64,000 bases of DNA from Hermatobates lingyangjiaoensis. Taxonomy: Eukaryota; Arthropoda; Insecta; Hemiptera; Hermatobatidae. The notes beneath the pieces are model-generated. The model saw only the letters and a list, made by a program, of their open reading frames with translations. It did not search any database and had not been told where the DNA came from. A program made the position numbers and the translations under genes. The stretch spans positions 990,001 through 1,054,000 of the forward strand of contig JAPFBL010000119.1 of NCBI GenBank assembly GCA_026182355.1. The letters run 5' to 3'. This document shows, in pieces, positions 1-10,418 of the stretch (positions are counted from its first letter, which is position 1; each line of letters starts with the position of its first letter).

Positions 1-353
1 CGCTTGAAATACCCTAGGCTAAAAGAGAAACCAGTGCAGAAAGCCATAACGCGACGTCCCCAATCAATCGCTAATACGTAAAAGTTTCTCAGCAATCAAA
101 GATTTTTTTATATCAACCAATTACATTTATTTGAACCTAAAACTCCTTCTAATTAAATTAATATTATCTCTCTTTTTTATCAACCTTTATGGAAACTAAA
201 GGAATAAAACTTTAGAAACTTTTGTGTTATAACCTTTTACGTCACTGCACAAACTCTTAAATTCGATTAAACATTTAGTGAAATAAATATCGAAGTCCAA
301 ACCACAGTAAGACACTAGACAAAAGACTAAGATCTTTCAACCGAGTTGTGACA

Positions 354-382
354 CTGACAAAGACCGCTTGTTACGGTTGAAA
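354..382 (+). ncRNA. decayed hammerhead-like motif (AGATCT family)
   Basis: CTGACAA stands where CTGACGA is expected. It is followed by a GACCG/CGGTT stem and GAAA that runs into the AGATCT block. This matches the copies at 11989 and 58506, but G8 of the core is changed, so it is probably inactive. The flanks carry the same arms (a gatcttt-caaccg stretch on the left), which indicates a decayed foldback copy. Confidence 0.5.
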
Positions 383-399
383 GATCTCACTCCATTTTC

Positions 400-640
400 T
401 CACTCAAATATCATGAATGACATATGAATGTTAAAGCTCGTTTTATAAGTAACTATACGTATATAGCCTATTCGATCAAACGTCTTTCGTTCACCCGACA
501 TATCTATATGTAAATGCTTTGGCGAATTTATTGTTCACCACCAGAAGGTAAAATAGTGAAGAGTTTAGAACCAGTTAATAAGGAGGTCGTGAATTCAGAA
601 ACTGCTGTTATTTTCAATAAAATTAATAATGTATACCAAT
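400..640 (+). repeat. PLE-like fragment related to 15770-16185
   Basis: Bases 485-630 match the block at 16029-16180 imperfectly. Shared landmarks are CACCCGAC..TATCTAT, GGCGA, the paired CACCA/CCACC stretch and AAGGTCGTGAAT followed by GCAGAAACTGC-like sequence. Just upstream, 410-455 is a decayed version of the ribozyme spacer seen at 15952. No open frame survives. Confidence 0.5.
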
Positions 641-1785
641 ATAACAGTACACAAAACACCACCAACTGATAACATTAAGACATATTGAATAATGAATAAA
701 AAATTTGAAATACATAAGTTAGAGTCGATTTTTCTAATAAAAAATAATACGGAAACTGCAAAATCATTCAAGATATAAACACCCCATGAAGAAAGTGACT
801 GAGGTTATGTTATTAGTTAACATATTTAAGAGTATACTGGGACTATAACTTCATTTAATTACACAGCATAATTATTCCAAATTAATTATTACATGCAGTG
901 ATAATTTACAAACAACTTTGAAATTAATAAATCAATATTTCAAAAAGATTTGTAGTTTTATTTCCCTTAACTCATATCAAACTACCAAGAATTATAAGTT
1001 AAAGGATTCAAAAAAAAAAAAAAACAAAACAGTGAAAACATACATGCATGTATAATGTTACTTTAAAAAGACCAGAGGAAATTGATGAATGATTCCAATA
1101 AGTGAGGAAGCTAAATCAAGAAAGATTCATAACAATTATATGTGAGTAATGATAGAATAGGCGTAAAATATAATGAAGCCTTCATCAGCCCAAGGTCATT
1201 TATCATTTGGAAAGTTGTTTAGTTTTTTTTTCTTGTTTACATTATGAGCAAACAATGGTATACAAGAAGAGTTAAGAAAATATACTTTACAGTGGTAATA
1301 ACATTAATTAGTTCTCCAATAATATTTTCAATTCATTCATAATACAAAGGCATTTGTTCTTTTTCGGTTTTTTTTTTTTATATGAGCCATAACCAATATT
1401 CAAATTTATATTATCTCGTCTTTTTATCAACCTTGATGGAACATAAAGGAACTAAATTTAGAAACTTCTATTGTCGAAGTCTTTTACGTCACTTCACAGA
1501 CGAATAAATTCCTATTAAACATTCTGCTGGGTAAAGGATGACATAACCGTTATAGTTGATTTGAAATAATCTTTAACATATATTTCAAGTGTCCTTAGTC
1601 ATGTTTGAAATATTATAATTCTCCTTTAAGAAATAAAAGTTAATAATAAAATATTTCAAACTTTAAGAGTAATTAATACAATTTTAACCAAACATAAATT
1701 CTGAAATTTGGATAACTCTACGACATGCTTTGTAACTACACATGACTTCTTGTTCTATGACCTGTTTTGTATATTCATGAATCTA
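640..1785. other. AT-rich stretch without recognised features
   Basis: I see only poly-A/T runs and scattered low-complexity sequence, with no long open frame, TIR or ribozyme motif. The 1430-1520 part echoes bases 165-260 (a shared TTTTTATCAACCTT..ATGGAA stretch), so an old duplicated repeat is possible. Confidence 0.4.
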
Positions 1786-2460
1786 CATTTAACTTAGTGA
1801 ATGCATTTGGTAAAATACATTCTAATCTATTCTGAACATAAATTTAACTTAGTGTATGCATCTGGTAAAATTCGATAAAATTTATTCTGCAACATAAATT
1901 GAAATAGTGTATGTATTATGTAAAATTTCTTCATATCTATTCCAAATATAAATTTACTTAGTATATGCCTCCAGAGAAAGTTTTCAAATATGTTCTGCAA
2001 CATACATTTAACTTAGTGTATTCCTCCTGTAAAATTCTTACTAATTTAAAATGTAACATAAATATGACTTAAAATAAGCCAGTCTTATAAAATTCGTTCA
2101 AATCTATTCTGCAACATAAATTTAAATTAGTGTATGTGTCTTGTAAAATTCGTCCAAATCTATTCGAAATATAAATTTAACTTAGTATATGTCTCTTACG
2201 AAATTCATTCAAATATGTTCTGCAACATAAATTTAACTTATTTATTCCTCCTGTAAAATTCGTTCTAATTTATTGTGTAACATAAATTTGACTTAAAATA
2301 TCCAACTCTTGTAAAATTCGTTCGAATCTATTATGCAACATAAATTTAAATTAGTCTATGTACCTTGTAAAATTTGTTCAAATCTATTCTGCAGCATCAA
2401 TTTAAATTAATGTACGCCACTTGTAAAATTCGTTCAAATTCATTACGCAACATAAAGATA
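1785..2460. repeat. 56-bp satellite array with four-unit higher-order structure
   Basis: About 12 diverged copies of a roughly 56-bp unit are present. Each unit carries the landmarks TTAGTGTATG, GTAAAATTCGTTCAAAT and CTGCAACATAAATTTA. Neighbouring units differ more from each other than from the fourth unit along. The CCTCCTGT variant recurs at 2023 and 2247 (224 bp), and CAAATATGTTCTGCAAC recurs at 1985 and 2210 (225 bp). This is a short higher-order repeat (4 x 56). No coding potential is evident. Confidence 0.8.
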
Positions 2461-3424
2461 TATTGCATTAGTTAACGCTATTTTCATTTATATTTTGTGA
2501 CTTATTGCTACTTGTAAGTAAAATATAAATCATTTAAATTTTTATAAAATAGGATATAAACTTCCACTATTTATTAAACTGAATGAATGAAGTTGAAAAT
2601 TTAAAAATGTTAATAAAATTTGAAATAATCCATCGATCATTGTGTTTTTAATTATTCTTTTTTCCAGTTGCGTGATACATGTGTCTGTGGTTCTGAAATG
2701 AGAAGATAAAATTAGGTGTGACAACGAAGAGGTGTTGAGCACGGTAAAACTCAGTAAATTACGTTCGTGATGAAATAGTAAGTGTTATATTTAATACAAT
2801 TTGAACTCATCAGTTACAGGGAGTTGGTGAGAGAGCGACGCAGATTAGGGGACACACACGGCATGTTCCCAGCCTCTTCAATCAATCGCCTTATAAGACT
2901 CATTAATACGTATTACATCAGTTTAAATTTAATATTAACTCTTCATAAATTTCACCAGTCACGAAAACTTGTAGGACGGCGTTTGAAAGTGAAAACTAAA
3001 AATCAATCCCATTAGAAATCATTTTCAATTTAATAAAATGGTTAGAAGTCAAGAAGGCAAGGTGAAACGACGAAATGGGACAACCGTTTTGGCTAATCGA
3101 GTTTCGCTTCACTTGATCTCCCCACATTATTGAAAAAAAAAAATTAAAACATAAAATAAAACCACTTCTAACCATACCAGCTTAACAAAAATATTTAATT
3201 CTTTATGATACGCCACTATTTTGAAGTATTTGACTGTCTTCTAATAATTACAAAAATCACTAATACTAAAAATCAATAATCTAATCTACATCAAGAACAA
3301 CAACGAATTTTTGATAATCAATTAAATTGGTTTACTCTTAATTCAAATATGTCATTTTGGTGTACACAGATATATAAGTACATAAAGAGAGTCAGTCGCT
3401 ACTGCTCAAGAAGTGTACTTCTAC

Positions 3425-3446
3425 CTGATGATGATGCCTGTCGAAA
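3425..3446 (+). ncRNA. minimal hammerhead-like ribozyme motif
   Basis: CTGATGA, an extra T, a weak two-base-pair stem (GA/TC), then GAAA, an ATAT palindrome and A as the base before the predicted cut. A TA tract starts about 35 bp downstream (3482-3508), the usual arrangement in this window. The weak stem II makes activity uncertain. Confidence 0.5.
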
Positions 3447-3600
3447 TATAGCAGTGAGTTTTGTATGCCTTTCTTATTTCACTATATATATATATATATA
3501 TATATATAAATCATGATTTGTTTTCTTGACCCAATATTTATATGATATAATTTTTTTGAGGTTGAGGTCTAATGATTTTAAACTAGTCCTTTTGCCGACG

Positions 3601-3628
3601 TTTCGACAAATATTTATGTCATCTTGAG
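3601..3628 (-). ncRNA. hammerhead-like motif (ACGT family, CTCAAGA core)
   Basis: On the minus strand this reads CTCAAGA (CTGAAGA expected), T, a GACA/TGTC stem, GAA and an ACGT palindrome followed by C, i.e. the classical GTC cleavage triplet. Changed G5 predicts loss of activity. It lies just downstream of the (TA)n at 3482-3508. Confidence 0.55.
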
Positions 3629-3711
3629 GGCTACAACATGATTGTTTTACAATTAGCACTACTATTACTACTATTTGATTATTTATTACATTTTAATATG
3701 TACAGTAATAA

Positions 3712-3925
3712 AGAGGAATTTATTGATAAATCAGTTATTTCGACTATGGATTTTTTTTTTATATATTGACATAAGGATATTGTTATAATTATTGTATTGC
3801 TTTTACAATACTTTTACTTATGAGATAATTCTAAAAGCAATACAATAATTATAACAATATCCTTATGTCAATATATAAAAAAAAAATCCATAGTCGAAAT
3901 AACTGATTTATCAATAAATTCCTCT
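3712..3925. repeat. perfect 93-bp inverted repeat with 28-bp loop
   Basis: Arms 3712-3804 and 3833-3925 are reverse complements of each other, including a ten-base T/A run, around loop 3805-3832. I found no mismatch by eye. Such identity in a decayed AT-rich background implies very recent formation or gene conversion. The arms carry a GTCGAAATAAC stretch resembling a ribozyme tail, but no CTGANGA box. A transcript through it would be a long hairpin. Confidence 0.85.
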
Positions 3926-4919
3926 ACTTAAACTCACTGGTGCATTGCAAATTAAAGCCATCCCTCCACAGGGAATCATCGTGCCTGGCCATTTTCTTTT
4001 TATATTTCGATTTGTATTTAGAATCAATGGTTCTTCGCTCGACTCCAATAAATGACTATAAATTATTAATGCCCAAGATTGAGACCTTAGCTCAACTACA
4101 TTTACAGGTAACTTCATTATATCCATTGATTTGAGCTCGTAAAATGCAAGATACATTAAGAACTAATAGTAATAGATCAAAACAGTCAATTGAATTGCAT
4201 ATTACTAAAATAGTTGTAAAATTCGAAATTGGCCTAGCATTAGACGAATATGGAGCACAACAAATATGGTAACAGGTAATAAGTATAAGTATATAAGTAT
4301 ACAAGTATAACAGGTATAAGTGGAAAAATAGAAGATTTGAAAGTCAATAGTACAATGACACTTGCCAATCATTTGCACTGACACGCTATCGACATTTAGC
4401 GGAGAGGTCTTCAGTATATCCAAAACAAAATAGATATACTAAAATTTATTTTTATAGATGTATATCAACGTATTGATTTCTTACCACAATTACTAATAAT
4501 TACTTTTCTTCTTCTCAAACTTACTACTCTTTATATCTTTTTCTTCTTTCAAGAGTAAAATCACCTCTGGAAATAAAGACTTTGACGAAATCAGAGAGGT
4601 AAATTTGACTGATTGACCCTGACCAAATCTCTAGACGAAGAAAAGTAATTATATAGATTTATATGTAACTCAACTTTTCCTCGACCATATACTCGTAAAT
4701 TCCACACTATTTTTCGTTATGGAGGTTTCATCTAGTGTTAAACACTAGAAACACTGATGTTTTATTGGCAAGTTTGACGCTGGATCAAACCTGGATGGAG
4801 TATGTATATTTGACGTTGGAATGTAGTATATATATATATAATAAAAATTTATCAACAATAACTCTTGATATAATATATGAATTAAACACCAGAATAAACA
4901 AATATTTATTAAATACAAT

Positions 4920-4955
4920 GCTCTAAGGCCTTTCGTTAAAACATCATCAGAGAGC
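4920..4955 (-). ncRNA. intact hammerhead-like ribozyme (AGGCCT family)
   Basis: Minus strand: CTGATGA, T, a GTT/AAC stem II with a two-base loop, GAA, then self-complementary AGGCCT and T as base 17. Five bases after the predicted cut (AGAGC) pair exactly with the five before the core (GCTCT). The cut would fall between 4925 and 4924. All core positions of the CTGANGA/GAA consensus are present. The tight stem II loop is the weak point. Confidence 0.75.
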
Positions 4956-5088
4956 TAATGGACCAAACAAAAAAATATAGTAAGTTAACCTGGTTGATTA
5001 AATTCAGACAGGGATGCCAGCAATCCTGAAGACTTCAATCAACCAGGTTAACTTATTATTATATTTTATGTTTGTTTCATTTAGCTCT

Positions 5089-5108
5089 CTCATGATGTTG
5101 TAACGAAA
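5089..5108 (+). ncRNA. hammerhead-like motif, mutated core (AGGCCT family)
   Basis: Mirror copy of the 4931 motif with CTCATGA instead of CTGATGA. Stem GTT/AAC, GAAA and AGGCCT are retained. The G5 to C change predicts loss of cleavage, so this foldback has one intact and one dead copy. Confidence 0.6.
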
Positions 5109-5235
5109 GGCCTTAGAGCATTTTAATTAATATATATTTGTTTATTGTGGTGTTTAATTCATATTTGTATATATATATATACAGGGTTGCCTGCCGTTGT
5201 GTTTCGGCGTGCTTGGTCGCCGTTTCTATTTTCTC

Positions 5236-5256
5236 CTGAAGACGGATCATCCGAAA
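5236..5256 (+). ncRNA. hammerhead-like motif (AATT family)
   Basis: CTGAAGA, C, GGA/TCC stem with TCA loop, GAA, AATT palindrome and T before the predicted cut. GAG downstream pairs with CTC upstream. The GTAAGTGTGT tail is shared with copies at 5582, 62845 and 62982. It is bordered by (TA)n on both sides (5164-5182 and about 5316-5330). Confidence 0.65.
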
Positions 5257-5488
5257 ATTTGAGTTTGTAAGTGTCTCTTTCTCTGTGTGTTGCTTTTCTT
5301 CGTTTTTGAGCAATATGTATATATATACATATATGATTGGCTATTTTTGACCAAATAGTTTTCCATTTTGGACTCTATTGTTTCCGACTCCGGAGCCGCA
5401 CCGGGGGACTTTCAAGTGGGGAAGCAGATACCGCAAAAACGATGAAAAGCAACACACAGAGAATGAGACACACTTACAAAACTCAAAT

Positions 5489-5509
5489 TTTCGGATGATC
5501 CGTCTTGAG
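5489..5509 (-). ncRNA. hammerhead-like motif, CTCAAGA core
   Basis: Same AATT family as 5236, with GGA/TCC stem and GAAA. The core reads CTCAAGA, a G5 change that should abolish cleavage. Confidence 0.5.
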
Positions 5510-5581
5510 GAGTAAAAGAGAATGGGCGACCAAGCATGCCGTTGTGTTTCCGGCGTGCTTGGTCTCCCTTTCTCTTTTCTC

Positions 5582-5602
5582 CTGAAGACAGATTGCCCGA
5601 AA
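5582..5602 (+). ncRNA. hammerhead-like motif, weakened stem II
   Basis: CTGAAGA, C, AGATTGCCC, GAAA and AATT-T. The core is intact, but the first stem II pairs are disrupted (AG instead of GG opposite CC). Confidence 0.5.
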
Positions 5603-5659
5603 ATTTGAGTTTGTAAGTGTGTTTCTTTACTTTGTGTGTTACCTATCTTCAATTTTGAA

Positions 5660-5663
<4 letters not shown>

Positions 5664-5716
<53 letters not shown>
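5664..5716. repeat. (TA)n microsatellite
   Basis: About 26 uninterrupted TA units directly at the right edge of the ribozyme foldback at 5380-5664. Confidence 0.95.
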
Positions 5717-5720
<4 letters not shown>

Positions 5721-6060
5721 ACACTCTTAGATACAATTGTATTGCTATCGTGCTTTCTTCAGTTTCCTTTAAGTTAATTAACACGGTTTTTGAACTATTA
5801 ACTAACCAATAGCGAGACTGATAAAAAGTCAACAGTTGTAAGAAAGGGCTGACATACAATCTTGTCTTTTTTTTTCTACGAACAACTAAAGTATTAGAAC
5901 AATTCTGCATCAGGAGTAAATTTTTACATGGTCATGATTATTTATGACCACAGTCATTAATGTGTATATGACGGACAAGATGAATACTTAACATCCTCTA
6001 ATAAATGGAGGGACGGAGTAAATGTGATTTTTTATATTTCACTTGAAAAATTACTACGGT

Positions 6061-6140
6061 CTGTGAAGCTATAACTCGAGACCTTCTCTGCCAAGGAAAG
6101 CAAGTCAACCGCTATACCATTATGACCTCTATAGTACATT
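6061..6140 (-). repeat. possible tRNA-derived SINE remnant
   Basis: The minus strand reads GGTATAGCGGTTGAC (A-box-like), then about 35 bases on GGTCTCGAGTTATAGC (a degenerate B-box). Spacing suits a tRNA-derived promoter. It is not the SINE family found at 18877, and no tail is recognisable. Confidence 0.35.
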
Positions 6141-6792
6141 ATGTTTTTAGCATTCGTTTTTTCTGGATAATTATTCAATCTCACATGTGAAACATGTACA
6201 GGGACTATGAGCTGTTCAGTCAACACAAATTAAAGAACAGTACAAATAAAGAACAGAACAAATAAAAGAAGAGGAAGACCGGCACAGCTTAAGAACCGCC
6301 TGACAGGGATTTGACTTGCAGGGCCTTTTGGAAATGTAGACAATCTACAGGTAAACAAATTAGTTTATTATCAATACCTAAGTAAATAAATATTAATTAA
6401 TTATTTTACTTTATGCTATGAAAACGGATAAAGAATATCAAATTAAATCTCCTTGGCCAAGCAGTTTCCTTTGATAAATCACCCCAGTTTCTATTTTTTA
6501 TTTATTTGGAAAAATAATTATGCTCAGTGATGTTTCACATAAATGGTGAATGATCAAACCATGGTTTGATCTTTTATTGTTGTTTCACGTGTTTTTGTGA
6601 AATCTTTTTATAAATGGTGAAGTATACTACAATAAAGGAATTGGTTGTGTAAATTGAAAAGAAAATAAGATAAAGAAAATGAAATAAAATAAAAAAAACA
6701 TTTTCGTGATTGAAACTTAAAATAGTATCTATTTACCCAAAAAAACATCTGTTGCAATGATACCTGCTTGGAATTTTGTCTGCCTTTCGCCA

Positions 6793-7023
6793 CTAGACTA
6801 TAGTTCCACCAACATCTGCACCTTTACTCATACTCGGCCGTCCTGGCTTCATAAACTCAGCAGTCTTGTAGACTTCCGAGACAATTTTACTTATAGTTAC
6901 TGTTGTTTGTTTTTGATTTGGCCACCTTTGGATCCGATAGTTCTTCAGCTTTGTACCAGGACCAAGTTGTTCGAGTTCTATGGTACCCAAATCAACAGAC
7001 TCTTGGCACTTGTTTATTAACAA
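6793..7023 (-). CDS. uncharacterised open frame, doubtful exon
   Basis: A 76-codon minus-strand frame over sequence less AT-rich than its surroundings, with residues such as TIELEQLGPGTKLKNYRIQ. It has no good polypyrimidine acceptor on its left side. Possible donors (AAAG/GTGCAG near its end) are mediocre, and it does not join in phase with the candidate exon at 7813-7933. The opposite strand is also open over the same bases. I do not recognise a family. It may be a decayed element or an unrelated exon. Confidence 0.2.
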   Translation of the reverse strand: MLINKCQESVDLGTIELEQLGPGTKLKNYRIQRWPNQKQTTVTISKIVSEVYKTAEFMKPGRPSMSKGADVGGTIV

Positions 7024-7812
7024 TCGGTTATTCCGTCCTTATGTTATTTAAATACTTAAACAAATAATTAAATAACAATGAAGGCTATTTTCAATAAGAA
7101 ATGCAACTCTTACAAGGTTTTTTGCTCTTCTCTTCCTGCTGCATTTTATAATTATCGTAATAACAGTAAATAATTTACTGTTTCTGTAACAAACCGGATT
7201 GCACAATGAGGTAGAAACCGACAGAAATTATAACAAAATCATATATTTATTAAAGTAAATGAAATTATGATAATAATTAATATCATAATTTTGCATTATT
7301 AAAATTTCCAGTTATAAAGAGAACCAAAAAATATCATTCGTATCAACCAAATATTTACGCCTCTCCCCAATCAATCAGAATAATATTTCTAATTGCATGT
7401 GTCATTTTACGACCAATCCCAGTTCTTCCCCTTTTTAGATTGAATTGTCAATCAACATGTTTTTATTTGAGCTAAAGATGTCACGTTCATGGTGCAAATA
7501 CTAATAAAAGAAAAATAACTTACTGAACTTGTTCTAGATATTAAGTAAGCAGAAATATATCCCATTTTTATAAAATAATTTAATTTTAAAACTTTACTTC
7601 AATTTATCCTAGATATGCCTCCGTTTTGTATCAAATTAACAAAACACTTTCGGTTAACATATGAATAAACAAAAAAAACATCCGTTCAATGACACCGTCT
7701 TGAAGTATGTCCGCCAGCGAAAATATTCTAAGAACTAGGGTTTTTGAACAGCTTGACCTTGTTCATAAAATATTACATTGGTACAAACATAATGTATAAG
7801 TACAATAGTTAC

Positions 7813-7933
7813 CTGACTGGCATTGAACAGTAATAGAGAAGAAGCCGAGCGCACTCTGGAGCCGAGAGTCGCGAACTGTTGAGAGCAACCAGGTCCAATA
7901 CAATAAGAGCTCGGCCCTCAATGTCATGTAAAC
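7813..7933 (-). CDS. candidate internal exon, Sec14/CRAL-TRIO-like domain start
   Basis: The 121-bp segment follows a good acceptor (TTTACTGTGTTGCAG) and ends at a good donor (GTCAG/GTAACT). Read after two split-codon bases it is fully open: LHDIEGRALIVLDLV, then ALNSSRLSAPECARLLLYYC and SMPV. The pattern (G, two residues, D, GR, hydrophobic strand, then an L-rich helix ending YxCSxP) resembles the first strand and helix of the Sec14-like domain in Dbl-family Rho exchange factors such as Trio/Kalirin and in SESTD1; that comparison is from memory of the family pattern. Its entry phase matches the exit phase of the exon at 24966-25055, giving Gly at the junction. A second frame is also open, so identity is uncertain. 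Exon status is more secure than the domain call. Confidence 0.55.
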
Positions 7934-8369
7934 CTGCAACACAGTAAAGTCAATCAAATTACATACCTTCAACAGAACTACACTGCTGACAGGGTGGAGG
8001 GACGCGAATACAAATTATAATTAACTATAAATCATGTAAAATAACTTTTCGTCCCTTTGACATTTATTCATTAATCTAGGAGTTGACAACCTTATATATA
8101 AATAGCAGACTGCTCCAGCTTCTCTCGTCTGAACAACAAATCATTTTATTTTAAAACATCATGTTGCGAAACACTTCAACATACATAGAACAAATTTTGG
8201 AAAGACTGACAAAGATTATTCTATAAGGTCCGAGAAATACCTGAATTTTACTTTTATGCATGATTTCAAAGGATTACCTAAAGTCACAGAGAATACTCTT
8301 TCGACTAAAAGTTGTAGAACATCAAATTTGTAAACTGTGTGTTTTCAGAGTTCTCCAATCCGGCTCTAA

Positions 8370-8500
8370 ACCGTTCAATCATACTGTTAAAAGAAAAATT
8401 GTCTACCTGAAGAAAGTATATCAATCAAAACAAGGATTTACAGACAGTCAGTTTGAATTATCCTTATTAGGTTTGCAAATACATTTAATTCAACACTTTC
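8370..8500 (+). repeat. 130-bp dispersed duplication, copy 1
   Basis: Nearly identical to 9546-9675: both start at ACCGTTCA and share the TCATACTGTTAAAAG and GGATTTACAGA landmarks. Copies diverge abruptly after ACACTTTC. It carries CTACCTGAAG but no downstream GAAA module. Mechanism unknown. Confidence 0.7.
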
Positions 8501-9545
8501 TCCTTATTTCATTTAAACTTTTTGATCTAAATTATTAAAATCAAAATATTCACACATTAATTCTGGATATATCTTACCCCTTATAAACTTTGTAGACTTG
8601 AAGAGATGATCTGAAAAATCTCCCTAATTTCTGTTGAGATTTTACTAACCATACCTGTTAAGTTCATTAATACAGAACACATACGTAATACTGATAGATA
8701 TGAAGTGATGAAAATCTAACTTTTTATACTTTTTAACTTTTTTTAAATGATATAACAATTAATTGTATTATACTTCGGGACGCAAATTTAAACATTTATA
8801 CAGATGAAATGGACCCACAAACAGAAGCCTGAATTGTATATTTATCCATAACTACATAGTACATCTTCTGGTTGCCCAACGTTTTTTTTTACCGTACTGT
8901 ATTCGAGTTATCATATTTCCATTTCATGAACACATTTTAAGTCACAAAAAAGGATAAAAATGTGAATTTAACAAATATAATAAAAATAAAAATCCGAAAA
9001 ATATAACAGCGTTGAGAAATAGAGAATTTTATCTTTGAATACTTCTTGGAGTCATATGAAAAAGGAACATACATATTTGAATCTGTTCAGAGGTCATAAC
9101 TTGAGGCGAGATTTTTTATCAGGAAGTTCTATATTATTAATAGAATTGAGGATACCACTTGAGGTTGGTTCCATTAGGGTTAAAAGGACTTAGAGGAAAC
9201 GGGAATGAAGTTCTGTGATATAAGTAAGGTGGGAAAGAAAGAAGGCATGCTTAGCGGTACTTAGAAAGGAATGCCGAATAGTGAGGCGAAGTGACATGGC
9301 GATAAGAAGACCTGTTTACAGCTAAAGAACCATGTAATAACATTACTTAAACACTGCAGGTGTCAATTACTCTTTCCATACTAAGCTATTTCTTAAATAA
9401 ACGACTCCAACTTTTGCATATGTTAAAAACAAATCATCAAATAAACAGAAAAGTGAATTTATCCTTGTTTACTTTTTAAGATAACTGTTCTTTTTTCTTC
9501 AGGAATTTTTTGCTAAAAAACCTGTAGTCTTAAAATAGATTGTAT

Positions 9546-9675
9546 ACCGTTCATTCATACTGTTAAAAGAAAAATTGTCTACCTGAAGCAAGTATATCAA
9601 TTAAAAGAAGGATTTACAGAGAGTTAGATTGAATTATCCTTATTAGGTTTGCAAATACATTTAATTCAACACTTT
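9546..9675 (+). repeat. 130-bp dispersed duplication, copy 2
   Basis: Direct repeat of 8370-8500, about 1.18 kb downstream, differing by scattered substitutions. The sequence between the copies is not duplicated. Confidence 0.7.
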
Positions 9676-9710
9676 CTGCTTCTCCTTAGCCCTTGCCCTC
9701 CTTCTTCCCC

Positions 9711-9797
9711 AGTGAAGAGGCAGATTCGTTACTAATCCTAGCAGGGTCAGCTACAGGCAGACTGGTTACTGCCGATAGGCAGACAAGCCTCTTCACT
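9711..9797. repeat. 11-bp inverted repeat bounding a GC-richer 65-bp core
   Basis: AGTGAAGAGGC at 9711-9721 is the reverse complement of GCCTCTTCACT at 9787-9797. The core has a second partial repeat (CAGGCAGAC / TAGGCAGAC). It could be a short structured RNA or a tiny TIR remnant. No target-site duplication is clear. Confidence 0.4.
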
Positions 9798-10339
9798 AAA
9801 GAGTAAATATATGTAATTCTACAATTAAGGGACTCGAAAAAAATTTGTCCGACTGCAGCTACAAAACAAAATATTTAGTAACAATTAGAGAACTATTATT
9901 TAAAGGAACGTAATTTTCTTGTTATTCCAAAAATGTGTATATACCACACAATAAACGATTGCACTAGTATAGTCAGGAATATAGTAGTGCAATCATTTAC
10001 ATTATAAATAATTATACATAATAAATCATATATACTATGCAATAACAATAATACACTACTTCAATATGTATTTTAAGTAATAGATTTAATTACTTAAATA
10101 TAATTTAATTTAAAAATATAAATTTAATTTAAAAATATATTAAATATATCGAAAATATTTCTAATGTTTCCGTATGTGTTAAAACAAATATCTCAGCTCT
10201 GAAGGATACATTTTTTAAATTAATTCTTTATTCTTAATCTGTGTTAGTGGTGCTTGACCTTGTTGATGCTATATAACTTATATACATAAAACTTATGGTA
10301 GTGTGCTTATTGTAATTATACTGTAATCCCAAATATAAT

Positions 10340-10341
10340 AA

Positions 10342-10390
<49 letters not shown>

Positions 10391-10418
10391 ATATATATAT
10401 ATATTTATATATATATAA
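10340..10418. repeat. (TA)n tract with interruptions
   Basis: Long alternating TA run broken by AAAG and TTTA. Unlike most tracts here, it has no recognisable ribozyme module at its edge. A degenerate CTGATGAT occurs 180 bp downstream (10595) without GAAA. Confidence 0.9.

Larger units (their letters stand above)
4868..5165. mobile_element. head-to-head PLE terminal-repeat foldback
   Basis: Imperfect inverted arms of about 135 bp (4868-5005 and 5030-5165) flank a 25-bp centre. Each arm holds one AGGCCT-family ribozyme motif in opposite orientation, and the outer ends run into TA-rich sequence and (TA)n at 5164-5182. This fits two terminal repeats of a Penelope-like element joined head to head. 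Confidence 0.65.
5380..5664. mobile_element. head-to-head foldback with two AATT-family ribozyme motifs
   Basis: Inverted arms meet near 5540 in a palindrome around GCATGCC/GGCGTGC. The minus-strand motif (5489-5509) and plus-strand motif (5582-5602) face outwards. The right edge is the (TA)n tract at 5664-5716. Interpreted as two PLE terminal repeats in inverted orientation. Confidence 0.6.
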
